Assembly (NCBI GenBank): GCA_016700075.1
Contig: CP065000.1
Coordinates: forward strand, 2,294,001-2,358,000
Length of the DNA stretch: 64,000 nt
Direction of reading: 5' to 3'
Source of the DNA: Acidobacteriota bacterium
Lineage (GTDB): Bacteria > Acidobacteriota > Blastocatellia > Pyrinomonadales > Pyrinomonadaceae
Shown: positions 41,415-50,624 of the stretch, one piece after another
How positions within the stretch are numbered: the first letter of the stretch is position 1
Layout of the letters: every line of letters starts with the position of its first letter
Program-made: the position numbers and the translations under genes
The notes under the pieces: generated by a model
The model's input: only the letters and a program-made list of their open reading frames with translations
What the model was told of the DNA's origin: nothing
The model's database searches: none

Positions 41415-43667
41415 ATGAGAAATATTCGGCTTATCGCGATAGTCTTACTCGCGGCTTCCTCTGTTCTTGCCCAAGACAAGCTCATCACGCTTGACGATAT
41501 TTTCAATCCTGACGCGGGCAAACGCGTTCGATTCAGCGGGACGCCTGCGTTTGTGCAGTGGGCGGCTGACGGGCGATCTTTTCGTCAGATGGTCGGCGGG
41601 CGGCTGATGCGGGTCGATGCGGTCACGGGTCAGCGCGTGCCGTATTACGATGTCGATTCGTTCGTCGCCGCACTAACACGGGCCGGCGTTTCGGCGGACG
41701 AAGCAAGGGCGATAGCGAACTCGCCTTCATTGAAATTCAATCCCGATGACACTGCCATTCTGATAAATCACAAGAATGACGTCTGGCATTTCGACGTCGC
41801 CGGCCGCGTGGTCAAGCGGCTGACGAACAACAAGGATGAAGAAAAAGAGGCCGATTTCAGCCCCGACGGAAAATGGGTGAGCTTCGTGCGCAACAATGAC
41901 CTTTTCGTGGTCGAGGTGGCTACGGGCAACGAGAAGCAGCTGACGCGCGACGGCGCCGAAAAGATATTCAACGGATATCTCGTCTGGGTTTACGAGGAAG
42001 AGCTTTACGGCCGCGGCAACAATCGCGGTTATTGGTGGTCGCCGGATTCGCAGCGGATCGCTTTTCTGCGGCTGGACGAATCAAAGGTGCCGAAGTTCGT
42101 GATGGCGAACGACATCCCTATCGAACAGGTTGTCGAAACGACGCCGTATCCTAAGGCGGGCGACCCGAATCCGACCGTCAAACTCGGCATCGCGGATATA
42201 AACAAGACGAGTTTTCTGCCGAACACATCGCGAATTCCGCGTGTCGGACGCAATTTGCCGGCATCCGTCAGACGGCTGGGCGATGCAGTAAAGTTCGTTG
42301 ATATCGACAAATACAAACCCGAAGACCTGCTGATCGCACGCGTTGCGTGGACGCCGGACGCAAGCTCGGTCGTATATCAGGCACTCAACCGGGAGCAGAC
42401 CTTCCTCGATCTGAACGCCGCTGATATGGACGGCAAGGCCAAGAAACTCCTCGAAGAGCAGACGCCGGCGTGGGTCGAGGTTTACGATAATCCGATGTTC
42501 CTCGCTGACGGCAGCTTCGTTTGGCAAAGCGCCCGCTCGGGCTGGAAACATATCTATCATTACGACGCGGCGGGCCGGCTGAAACGCCAATTGACCGACG
42601 GCAAATGGGAGGTCCGCGACGTTTACGGCGTTGACGAACGCGGCGGCTGGGTGTATTTCTCAGGCACGAAAGACAGCCATATCGCGGTGAACGTTTACCG
42701 CGTGCCGCTCGCGGGCGGCGAGCCGCAGCGGCTGACGCCGTTGGAAGGCTGGAACACTGCTTCGTTCAACAAGACGTTCACTCATTTTGTCCATAATTTC
42801 AGCAACATCTCGACGCCGCCGCAGACGAGGCTGCTTCGTGCTGACGGCTCGCTCGAACGCGTCATTAACGAAAACAAGGTCGATCTGCTGAACGATTACA
42901 AGATCAGCCCGCCCGAATTTTTGAACGTCTCGACCCGCGACGGTTTTCAGATGGAGGCGATGATCATCAAGCCGCCGGATTTTGACCCGACGCAGAAATA
43001 TCCCGTTTTCCAGTTCACCTACGCCGGCCCGCATGCGCCGCAGGTCGCCAACCGTTGGGGCGGCAACCGCGGACTGTGGTTCCAGATGCTCGCTCAGAAA
43101 GGCTACATCATCTGGGTCTGCGACAACCGCACCGCGAGCGGCAAAGGCGAAGAATCCGTCTGGCCGGCGTACAAACGGCTCGGCGAACTCGAACTGCGCG
43201 ACCTTGAGGACAGCGTGGCTTACTTGAAAACGCTGCCGTACGTGGACGGCGACCGCATCGGGCTGTTTGGGTGGAGCTACGGCGGCTTTATGACGAGCTT
43301 TGCGATGACCCGCAGCAAAACCTGGAAAATGGGCATCGCGGGCGGCTCAGTAACCGATTGGCGTCTGTACGACAGCATCTACACCGAACGCTACATGCTG
43401 ACACCGCAGAACAACGCCGAGGGCTACGACCGCACATCTGTCGTAAAGGCTGCGAAAAACCTGCACGGCAAACTTCTGCTTATCCACGGCGTAATGGACG
43501 ACAACGTCCATATGCAAAACACGACGCAGCTCGCCTATGAGCTGCAGCGTGCCGACAAGCAGTTCGATCTGATGCTGTATCCGACACAGCGCCACGGCAT
43601 CTCAAATCCCGCGTTGGTCAAACACTGGTACACGATGATGACGGATTTTATCTACAAGAATCTTTAG
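41415..43667 (+). CDS. S9B dipeptidyl-peptidase IV-like serine peptidase
   Basis: The product (about 750 residues) has a signal peptide (LIAIVLLAASSVLAQ), an eight-bladed DPP-IV propeller and a C-terminal alpha/beta hydrolase. The catalytic Ser is in LFGWSYGGFMTSF, the Asp in HGVMDDNVHMQNT and the His in TQRHGISNP. A glutamate pair for the substrate amino terminus is visible in VWVYEEELYGR. It should release dipeptides from Xaa-Pro peptides in the periplasm. A GTG 12 bp earlier is a less likely start. Confidence 0.92.
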   Translation: MRNIRLIAIVLLAASSVLAQDKLITLDDIFNPDAGKRVRFSGTPAFVQWAADGRSFRQMVGGRLMRVDAVTGQRVPYYDVDSFVAALTRAGVSADEARAIANSPSLKFNPDDTAILINHKNDVWHFDVAGRVVKRLTNNKDEEKEADFSPDGKWVSFVRNNDLFVVEVATGNEKQLTRDGAEKIFNGYLVWVYEEELYGRGNNRGYWWSPDSQRIAFLRLDESKVPKFVMANDIPIEQVVETTPYPKAGDPNPTVKLGIADINKTSFLPNTSRIPRVGRNLPASVRRLGDAVKFVDIDKYKPEDLLIARVAWTPDASSVVYQALNREQTFLDLNAADMDGKAKKLLEEQTPAWVEVYDNPMFLADGSFVWQSARSGWKHIYHYDAAGRLKRQLTDGKWEVRDVYGVDERGGWVYFSGTKDSHIAVNVYRVPLAGGEPQRLTPLEGWNTASFNKTFTHFVHNFSNISTPPQTRLLRADGSLERVINENKVDLLNDYKISPPEFLNVSTRDGFQMEAMIIKPPDFDPTQKYPVFQFTYAGPHAPQVANRWGGNRGLWFQMLAQKGYIIWVCDNRTASGKGEESVWPAYKRLGELELRDLEDSVAYLKTLPYVDGDRIGLFGWSYGGFMTSFAMTRSKTWKMGIAGGSVTDWRLYDSIYTERYMLTPQNNAEGYDRTSVVKAAKNLHGKLLLIHGVMDDNVHMQNTTQLAYELQRADKQFDLMLYPTQRHGISNPALVKHWYTMMTDFIYKNL

Positions 43668-43678
43668 GCAAAGAATCT

Positions 43679-43933
43679 TTAGGCAGCTTTTTTGACGTCG
43701 TCGCGGTCGAGGCTGTCGAGGCGTTCGGTGATCCAAAATTTGACCAACGACTGACGCGATACACCGAGGCGCTTTGATTCGCGGTCCAGGCGGTTCACGA
43801 CCCAACGCGGAAAATCGACGTTCACTCGTTGGGCAGATTCATTGACCTTTCGCAGCGTAGAAAGGTCCGCATACTGCAGAACATCTTCTTCGCCTTTGTC
43901 GAAGATCTCGTCAAAATCTTTTGCTGTTATCAT
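43679..43933 (-). CDS. brnA: BrnA-type antitoxin
   Basis: The 84-residue protein has a ribbon-helix-helix C-terminus (VDFPRWVVNRLDRESKRLGV then SRQSLVKFWI), the BrnA arrangement. It lies after brnT with a 23-bp overlap. It should bind BrnT and repress the shared promoter. The acidic N-terminal half (DEIFDKGEEDVLQYAD) is the likely toxin-binding part. Confidence 0.85.
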   Translation of the reverse strand: MITAKDFDEIFDKGEEDVLQYADLSTLRKVNESAQRVNVDFPRWVVNRLDRESKRLGVSRQSLVKFWITERLDSLDRDDVKKAA

Positions 43934-44183
43934 AAAGCACCTCCTCGCTTCGTCGTGACCGTCTTACCGAGATGAGCCTGATCGAATCTTCCCGGTAGGT
44001 GATTATCGCTGACCAATGGCGGTCGTTTATCTTGCCGATCACCATGTGTCGCAACTCGGCTGCAAACGGCAACTCGAACTCTATCGTCTCAGGATCGTTC
44101 CATATGGCTTTCGCCTCTTCAAAATCAATTCCGTGCTTGTCTTTATTCTCCTCACTTTTTACGAGATCGAATTCAAACTCCAT
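43911..44183 (-). CDS. brnT: BrnT-type toxin
   Basis: The 90-residue protein has the BrnT RNase-like fold: FEFDLVKSEENKDKHGIDFE (with the KHGI segment), AIWNDPET and ISVRRSRRSEEV are family blocks. It would cleave RNA. The gene order, toxin first, is standard for brnTA. The region just before the ATG is filled by three direct repeats and lacks a clear ribosome-binding site. Confidence 0.87.
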   Translation of the reverse strand: MEFEFDLVKSEENKDKHGIDFEEAKAIWNDPETIEFELPFAAELRHMVIGKINDRHWSAIITYREDSIRLISVRRSRRSEEVLYDNSKRF

Positions 44184-44210
44184 ACCAACGATATACCAAA
44201 ACTATACCAA
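44182..44210 (-). promoter_or_regulatory. Triple 11-bp direct repeat before brnT
   Basis: ATACCAA occurs at 44182, 44193 and 44204, exactly 11 bp apart, and the first copy touches the brnT start codon. One helical turn between sites suggests a BrnA operator. The slt stop codon lies only 13 bp beyond, so any promoter must start within the slt 3' end. Confidence 0.6.
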
Positions 44211-44222
44211 AACACAACCTTT

Positions 44223-46517
44223 TTATGAGCCGTTTTCGCTGACCATGACCTCCGGAAATTCCGCGGCGAACTGATCTCGCGGCTTTGAGTCGAGTGCGGC
44301 GCGGACGGGGCGTGTGCCGACGTTCGAACGCCAAGCTCCTGTCTCGTCGTAAAGCCGGCGGTATTGTGCGGTGTTGCGGATGATGCCCTGCACGTACATA
44401 CGCGTTTCGCGGAACGGGATCGCTTCGACAAATTCGTCCATCTCGGCAGGCAGCGTGCGGCGCCAGGTAACGACGCGGCCGGGACCGGCGTTGTATGCGG
44501 CTGCCATGTATTCGATGCGGCCGTAACGGTCAAGCTGTTCGCGCATATATGCGGTGCCGAGCTCGATATTTATCGCAGGATCGTAGAGGTCGCTGCCCGT
44601 GGTGATGCGTGCCGGCGAACCGAACTTTCGTGCCGTCATTTGGGCCGTGGGAACCAAAAGCTGCATCAGCCCGAAGGCGTTCGCGGACGAACGTGCGGTC
44701 GGGTTGAACACCGATTCCTGGCGTATCAGCCCGGCAACCTTGAAAATGTCCAGATTTCGAGCACGCGACCAGCGGGCGATGTGGTCCCACGCGATGTGCG
44801 GATAAAAGATGTCCCATTCTTCGCGTCCCATTTCCTCCGGAAACATCTGCGCGTAATCGGGATAGCTGCGTGCCAGAGCGAGCAGAGCCGCGACGTTGTC
44901 GCCGCGCATGCGGTGATGCCGTGCGATGGCCAGGTTCACGGTCGGGCTGTTGCCGGCGGTGCGGCGTGCGGCGTTGAGTTCATCGAGAGCCCAATCGAAA
45001 AGCCCGATGGTCGTCAGTTCGTCGGCCTTTTCGACGAGGTCAAGCTCGCGTTTCGCTGCCGTTTCGCCCGCGACGGTGATGGTCTTCAGATTTGCAGCGG
45101 CACGCGCGACCGTGTCATTCGGCGGCGTGACGGACCGGCATTCGCCGCGTTTTTTCAGATTGTCCATCCTATCGACGGCGAGATAGCCGTACCAGTTTGC
45201 CGAATAGCGATAGATCACTGCGTCGTAGAGCGCACATGCCTCGGCGAGCTTTCCGGCACGCTCGCTGTCGCGGGCGGACCAGTAGCCCGCGCGTCCGCGA
45301 AACGTCGTGTCGCGGTCGGCGTAGCGGGCCAGATGATCGATGAACATCTGCGACGCAACGGCGAAATTGCCCTGATCATGCTGGAACCACGCCGCTTCGA
45401 ACTGAGCCTGTGCGACCTCGACGGCGTTCGGGAAAGCGTTGTGTGCCGTGTTGAGGAAATAGCCTTCGTCGGTGCGGTTGCGGGCATCGCGTGCGGCAAG
45501 GCCGGCATCGATGAAGGTTTTCGGCACGAGCTTGCCGTTAGGAAATGCGGCACGCATCGCGTCCGCGGTCGATCGCGTCTGCGGCCAGTTTCGGGCTTTT
45601 GCGTAGCCGAGTACGAGATGGCGAAAACCTTCTTCGCGTTTAGAGGAGGCGACCGGAAGTGAATTGAAAACGGTCTGTGCCTCAGCCATGCGTCCGGCGT
45701 TCGCCAGAGCGTTTATGCGCCGCGTTTGTGTTGCCGGATCGAGTGCTGCGGGAAATGCGGCCGCGAGTGTCGAATAGGCATTTGCAGCCTCGGCAAAGTT
45801 TTTCGCATCGAGCAGTTTGTCAGCACGGGCGAGCTGTTCCTCGGCGTTCTGCGGCATCAGCGACTGGCCGAGCGATGTCAGCTTTGTTTCCGCTTCGCGT
45901 GCTGCGGCGGTGCCTGCGCCGTAAAAATATGTGCGGCGATAGTATGTGATCGCTTCGTTCTGCGAGCCCTGAGCTTCGTACGCTTTTGCTGTCCACAGCA
46001 TCGCGTCCGCGTCGTGTGCCGTTGACATCTCGACCAGGAACGGCGGCACTTCGACGGCGCGGCCCGCCGCTATTGCGGATTCCGCCCACAGCATTTTCGC
46101 GTCGCGTGCACGCGTCGAATCCGGATAGTCCTTGAGCAGCTTTTCAGCCACTTTTAGAGAACCGGCCGTGTCGCCTGCCGAACGCAGCGAACGCGCACGC
46201 AGCCAAAGTGCATCGTCCTCGATCTTTGTGCGTTTTTTGAAAACGTCGCTGTCCAAAATGGCGGCAGCACCGGCAAAATCCTTGTTCTCAAAGCGAATAC
46301 GTGCGCGCAGCAGCTTGGCCAGCGCACCGGTCTTTTGGTTCGAAAAACGTTTCTCGATGTCAGCGACGACGCCTTCGGCGGGCAGCTTGCCGCCGCGTGT
46401 CATCTCGCGAAGCGAACGAAGTGCCTGCTCTTCCGACTGCTGTGCCGAACAGCCGATCGTCAGCAGGACGAGGCCGAAAAATGATGTCGTTATTACTTGA
46501 AAAAACTGCTTTCTCAT
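44223..46517 (-). CDS. slt: Soluble lytic transglycosylase-like lipoprotein
   Basis: The protein has about 764 residues from ATG 46517, with a lipobox GLVLLTIGC. Tetratricopeptide-like helices cover about residues 40-580 (for example QNEAITYYRRTYFYGAGTAA). The C-terminal SLT domain has the catalytic Glu in AGLIRQESVFNP, the family's GLMQLLVPTAQ and AAAYNAGPGRVVTWRR. It cleaves peptidoglycan glycan chains in the periplasm. The longer frame to 46550 is unlikely because the signal peptide would be displaced. Confidence 0.9.
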   Translation of the reverse strand: MRKQFFQVITTSFFGLVLLTIGCSAQQSEEQALRSLREMTRGGKLPAEGVVADIEKRFSNQKTGALAKLLRARIRFENKDFAGAAAILDSDVFKKRTKIEDDALWLRARSLRSAGDTAGSLKVAEKLLKDYPDSTRARDAKMLWAESAIAAGRAVEVPPFLVEMSTAHDADAMLWTAKAYEAQGSQNEAITYYRRTYFYGAGTAAAREAETKLTSLGQSLMPQNAEEQLARADKLLDAKNFAEAANAYSTLAAAFPAALDPATQTRRINALANAGRMAEAQTVFNSLPVASSKREEGFRHLVLGYAKARNWPQTRSTADAMRAAFPNGKLVPKTFIDAGLAARDARNRTDEGYFLNTAHNAFPNAVEVAQAQFEAAWFQHDQGNFAVASQMFIDHLARYADRDTTFRGRAGYWSARDSERAGKLAEACALYDAVIYRYSANWYGYLAVDRMDNLKKRGECRSVTPPNDTVARAAANLKTITVAGETAAKRELDLVEKADELTTIGLFDWALDELNAARRTAGNSPTVNLAIARHHRMRGDNVAALLALARSYPDYAQMFPEEMGREEWDIFYPHIAWDHIARWSRARNLDIFKVAGLIRQESVFNPTARSSANAFGLMQLLVPTAQMTARKFGSPARITTGSDLYDPAINIELGTAYMREQLDRYGRIEYMAAAYNAGPGRVVTWRRTLPAEMDEFVEAIPFRETRMYVQGIIRNTAQYRRLYDETGAWRSNVGTRPVRAALDSKPRDQFAAEFPEVMVSENGS

Positions 46518-46650
46518 ACTGCGGGGCATAACCAATAACTGTAGATGCATCAGAGCTCAAAAAGGTGTGCGGGCGAAGCGGTTTCGCACGAGCGGTGATA
46601 AACCAGTATCATAACAAAGTTCGCAACTTCAGTGTTCGATCAATTTTGGA

Positions 46651-48777
46651 ATGAGGTATTTTGGGGCATTTCTCGGCATCGTCTTGACGGCAGCTTTCGC
46701 GGCCTCGCAGACGCCTGCACCCAAACCTTCGCCGACGCCCGAAACGGATGTCGTCCGCATTTCCACCAATCTGATCCGGCTGGACGTCACCGTTACCGAC
46801 AGCAAGGGCAAGGTCATCACCGACCTTCGTCCCGACGAGATCGAGATCTATGAGAACGGCGTAAAGCAGCAGATCGAGGATCTGCGTTTCATTTCGGCCA
46901 CGCGTCCCGTTGAGACGCGGCCAGCGGTGCCGGGCGTTCCCGTTCCGCCGCGAACGATACGCCCCGAAAACGTCCGCCGCACGATCGCCTTGGTGGTTGA
47001 CGACCTCTCTTTGTCATTTGAAAGTGCGTATCAGACGCGCCGCAGCCTGAAAAAATTCGTCGATGAACAGATGCAGGAAGGCGACCTCGTCGCCATCATA
47101 CGCACCGGTGCGGGCATCGGCGCGCTGCAGCAGTTCACGTCCGACAAACGCGTGCTATACGCCGCGATCGAAAAAGTGAAATGGAATCCGCTCGGCTCCG
47201 GCGGCATCGGTGCGTTCGCGGCGTTCGGTTCGTCGGCTCTGCCTGCGGACGAAGAAGGCGAGGAAGAAACGGACGCTCCGGCGGTTGGCACCGGATCCGG
47301 CGAGACACTGGAAGAGTTCCGCTCGCAGGTATTCGCGACCGGCACGCTCGGTGCACTCCGCTATGTCGTAACGGGGATGAGCGAATTGCCGGGGCGTAAA
47401 TCCGTGATACTTTTCTCGGACGGATTCCGCATTTTCGAAGGCACGCCCGGCGAAGCGCAGACCGCCGGAACGGTATTCGACTATCTGCGGCGGCTGGTCG
47501 ATACGGCGAACCGCAATTCGGTCGTCTTTTACGCGGTCGATGCCCGCGGGCTGAAATATACCGGCATCACAGCCGAGGATTATGTGAGCGAGATGTCCGC
47601 CGAACAGCGGCAGAACGCGGTCGCAGGCCGCGGTGCTTTGCTCGCGGAAACGCAGGACGGGCTGAAATTTCTCTCCGACTCTACAGGCGGTTTCGCCATT
47701 GTAAATTCCAACGACCTTGCCGGCGGCGTTCGCCGCGTGCTTGAGGATCAAAGCTATTATCTCGTCTCCTACGAGCCGTCGGACGAGACCTTTGACCCGG
47801 AAAAGCGGCGTTTCAATCGTCTTGAGGTAAAAGTGCTGCGGCGCGGTGTGACCGTTCGCCATCGCAGCGGATTTTTCAATACCGCCACGCCCGAAGCTGC
47901 ACAGTCGATCGCCAGGTTTTCTGACAATTCGCTTCACGATGCCATATTCTCGCCGTTCGGTAAAACAGAGATAAATATGCGACTGAACGCGCTTTTCGGC
48001 GTCGATCCGAAGAGTGCGGGTTTCGTGCGTTCGCTGCTGCATATCGACCCGTCGAAATTTGATTTTGCGAAGGGCGAGGACGGCACGCGTTCTGCGACGT
48101 TCGAACTGCTGGCGGTGAGTTTTGGCGACAACGGCGAGCTTGTAGATCAGCTTTCGAAAAGCTACACGATGTCTATCAAACCGGCTGCGTTCGATCGCGT
48201 CGTAAAGGACGGATTTGTCTATCATTTTGCGTTTCCGGCGAAAGCGGGAGCCTATCAATACCGCATCGCGATCCGCGATACCGCATCGGGACGCGTCGGT
48301 TCAGCAAGCCAGTTCGTTCAGGTTCCTGATCTAAGATCGCGTCGGCTGACGCTTTCCAGCATCGTCATCGAAAACATCACCGCCGAAAATTGGCGGCGTA
48401 TTTCGGAACTCAATGAGGAGCGTTCGGGAACCGACCCTATGACCGACACTGCGCTTCGCCGCGTGAAACGTAATACCGTTTTGCGATACGGTTTTGAGGT
48501 TTACAATGCCCGCCTCGCACAGAACCGCGAACCGCGGCTTACGATGCAGATACGAGTTTTCCGCGACGGCAAGGTAATTCTCGAAGGCAAAGAGACGCCC
48601 ATCGACACCGCGGGCCAAGCCGATCTGCAGCGTATTAAAGCCTCAGGCGCACTCGCGATCGGCGAAAAGATGCAGGCCGGCGATCACATTCTCCAGATCG
48701 TAGTCACGGACCGTCAGGCCGGCGGCCGGAACAATTCCGTAACGCAATATGTTGAATTTGAGGTCATCGGAAACTAG
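46651..48777 (+). CDS. Large Acidobacterial-type VWFA-domain protein
   Basis: The 708-residue protein has a signal peptide (FLGIVLTAAFAASQ) and a short Pro-rich linker. A VWFA-related domain follows with the MIDAS in IALVVDDLSLSFESAYQTR, VILFSDGFRIFEG and VVFYAVDARGL. After DQSYYLVSYEPSDETFDPEK comes a beta-rich C-terminal part of about 300 residues. It shares the layout of the VWFA protein at 38514 but is twice as long. It is divergent from slt and is probably exported; the ligand is unknown. Confidence 0.85.
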   Translation: MRYFGAFLGIVLTAAFAASQTPAPKPSPTPETDVVRISTNLIRLDVTVTDSKGKVITDLRPDEIEIYENGVKQQIEDLRFISATRPVETRPAVPGVPVPPRTIRPENVRRTIALVVDDLSLSFESAYQTRRSLKKFVDEQMQEGDLVAIIRTGAGIGALQQFTSDKRVLYAAIEKVKWNPLGSGGIGAFAAFGSSALPADEEGEEETDAPAVGTGSGETLEEFRSQVFATGTLGALRYVVTGMSELPGRKSVILFSDGFRIFEGTPGEAQTAGTVFDYLRRLVDTANRNSVVFYAVDARGLKYTGITAEDYVSEMSAEQRQNAVAGRGALLAETQDGLKFLSDSTGGFAIVNSNDLAGGVRRVLEDQSYYLVSYEPSDETFDPEKRRFNRLEVKVLRRGVTVRHRSGFFNTATPEAAQSIARFSDNSLHDAIFSPFGKTEINMRLNALFGVDPKSAGFVRSLLHIDPSKFDFAKGEDGTRSATFELLAVSFGDNGELVDQLSKSYTMSIKPAAFDRVVKDGFVYHFAFPAKAGAYQYRIAIRDTASGRVGSASQFVQVPDLRSRRLTLSSIVIENITAENWRRISELNEERSGTDPMTDTALRRVKRNTVLRYGFEVYNARLAQNREPRLTMQIRVFRDGKVILEGKETPIDTAGQADLQRIKASGALAIGEKMQAGDHILQIVVTDRQAGGRNNSVTQYVEFEVIGN

Positions 48778-48791
48778 ATATTTGATCGCAG

Positions 48792-49904
48792 ATGTTGAAG
48801 ATTCGCTCGATAGAACTGACTGAGATCAGCCTGCCGCTCGTACATTTTTTTGAGACGAGTTTTGGCCGCACTTACGAACGCCGCATCATTCTAGTGCGGG
48901 TCGAGGACGCCGGCGGCGCGACCGGTTGGGGCGAGATAACCTGCGGCGAAACGCCCGGCTATTCCGACGAATGGACCGATTCGGCTTGGGTGACGGCGGA
49001 GAAAATTTTGGCACCGATGGTCGTCGGAAAGGAGGTCGATTCTGCTGCTGACGTCTGGGGCCTGATGAAATGGGTCCGCGGCCACCGCATGGCAAAATCG
49101 GGCATCGAAACGGCGTGTTGGGACCTTGAGGCGAAGAAACTAGGCGTTCCGCTGTGGCGACACCTCGGCGGTGTGAATCAGGTGATCGAATGCGGCGTTT
49201 CGATCGGTATTCAGGATTCGATCGCGCAGCTTTTGGACAAGATCCGCGTCGAGCTCGAGGCCGGCTACAAACGCATCAAGATCAAGATATCGCCGTCGTG
49301 GGACTACGACGTGATCAAAGCTGTGCGTGCGGAATTTGGCGACATCCTGTTGATGGGCGATGCGAACTCCGCATACACGCTCGATGATATCGACAAGCTA
49401 AAGAGCCTAGACGAATTCGACCTGATGATGCTCGAACAGCCGCTCCCGCACGACGACATCATCGACCACGCCAAACTCCAAGCCGCCATAAAAACCCCGA
49501 TCTGCCTCGACGAGCCGATCAAATCTCCCGAGACGGCGCGCAAAGCCATCGAGCTAAAATCAGGCAAAATAATCAACCTAAAAAACGGCCGCGTCGGCGG
49601 ACACACGCAATCGAAACTCGTCGAACAGATCTGCCGCGAATCGGGAATGCCCGTCTGGTGCGGCGGCATGCTCGAGAGCGGCATCGGCCGCGCCCACAAT
49701 ATCGCCATCTCCACGCTTGCCGGCTACACCATGCCCGGCGACGTCTCCGCCTCAAAACGCTATTGGCACGAAGACATCATCGAACCCGCCGTCGAGGTAA
49801 GTTCAGATGGCACCATAACCGCGCCGGAATCGGCGGGCATCGGGTTTGAGGTGAAACGAGATCGCATTGAAAAGGCGGCCGTTAACAGAAAAACCATAGA
49901 ATAA
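48792..49904 (+). CDS. menC: Enolase-superfamily o-succinylbenzoate synthase / N-acylamino acid racemase
   Basis: The 370-residue protein is a muconate-lactonising-type enolase member. The KxK catalytic pair is in YKRIKIKIS, metal ligands in LLMGDANSAY, LMMLEQPL and ICLDEPI, and the second lysine in IINLKNGRVGG. The closest group is OSBS/NAAAR, so MenC in menaquinone synthesis is the favoured role. A racemase activity cannot be excluded because other men genes are not adjacent. Confidence 0.82.
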   Translation: MLKIRSIELTEISLPLVHFFETSFGRTYERRIILVRVEDAGGATGWGEITCGETPGYSDEWTDSAWVTAEKILAPMVVGKEVDSAADVWGLMKWVRGHRMAKSGIETACWDLEAKKLGVPLWRHLGGVNQVIECGVSIGIQDSIAQLLDKIRVELEAGYKRIKIKISPSWDYDVIKAVRAEFGDILLMGDANSAYTLDDIDKLKSLDEFDLMMLEQPLPHDDIIDHAKLQAAIKTPICLDEPIKSPETARKAIELKSGKIINLKNGRVGGHTQSKLVEQICRESGMPVWCGGMLESGIGRAHNIAISTLAGYTMPGDVSASKRYWHEDIIEPAVEVSSDGTITAPESAGIGFEVKRDRIEKAAVNRKTIE

Positions 49905-49910
49905 GACTTA

Positions 49911-49980
49911 ACCACATAGAACACCGAGGTCACGGAGGAATCTTCAATGTTCTCTGTATTCTCTGAGTTCTCTATGGTGA
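49911..49980. repeat. Hairpin repeat family B, copy 1
   Basis: ACCACATAGAACACCGAGG at the left and TTCTCTGAGTTCTCTATGGT at the right form an imperfect hairpin of about 70 bp between menC and parD. The same family recurs at 52911-52986, where the arms match better. Confidence 0.65.
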
Positions 49981-50023
49981 AAAACGTCTTGGCAAAGTTT
50001 GCCATAAGTGCTAATTTTGTCGT

Positions 50024-50260
50024 ATGACGACGATGAATATCTCATTGCCCGAGTCGCTGAAATCCTTTGTCGATTCGCAGGTTTCTGACGGCGATTACGG
50101 CAGCAGCAGCGAGTACGTACGGGAATTGCTCCGCAAGGAAAAAGACCGCGTGCGGCTTCGGGAATTGATTCTCGACGGGATGGAATCTGAGTTGCTCGAC
50201 GAACCGATGGATGCCGCCTATTTTGAGAAGCTGAGAAGCCGAATCGCGGAGAAAAGATAG
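50024..50260 (+). CDS. parD: ParD-type antitoxin
   Basis: The 78-residue protein has the CC2985/ParD ribbon-helix-helix start MTTMNISLPESLKSFVDSQV and the SSEYVRELLRKEKDR helix, then a toxin-binding tail. It precedes the ParE gene with no gap. It would repress the pair and neutralise the toxin. Confidence 0.9.
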   Translation: MTTMNISLPESLKSFVDSQVSDGDYGSSSEYVRELLRKEKDRVRLRELILDGMESELLDEPMDAAYFEKLRSRIAEKR

Positions 50261-50584
50261 GTGATCCATAAACCGGTCGTTCGCCGACGTCGAGCTGATG
50301 ACGATATCGAGGCCGCCATCGCATATTATTTGAGCGAGGCTGGTGTCGAGATCGCGACGAATTTCGCCGATCAACTGGAGTTGACCACTCGCCAGATCGC
50401 CGGCCAGCCGGGTACCGGTTCTCCCCGTTATGGTCTTTTGGTTCAGATTTCTGAATTGAGGCACTGGCCCGTTGTCGGGTTCCCGTACCTGATCTTCTAC
50501 ATCGAAAAGGAAAACCGCATCGAGTTGGCACGCGTTCTCCACGAAAGTATGGACATTCCATCGTGGCTGGAGGAAACCGAGTAA
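50261..50584 (+). CDS. parE: ParE-type toxin
   Basis: The 107-residue RelE/ParE-superfamily protein starts at GTG directly after the parD stop. VRRRRADDDIEAAIAYYLSE is the N-terminal helix region and RHWPVVGFPYLIFYIEKENR the C-terminal strands of the fold. ParE toxins poison DNA gyrase; target choice is by family only. Confidence 0.9.
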   Translation: MIHKPVVRRRRADDDIEAAIAYYLSEAGVEIATNFADQLELTTRQIAGQPGTGSPRYGLLVQISELRHWPVVGFPYLIFYIEKENRIELARVLHESMDIPSWLEETE

Positions 50585-50624
50585 CGGCAACCTCTTTGAC
50601 CTAGCAGCCTTCCATTATTAAATC

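Noticed and set aside
44364..45662. 432-codon plus-strand frame opposite slt
   Set aside because: It mirrors the lytic transglycosylase gene, whose catalytic motifs and lipobox are clear on the minus strand.
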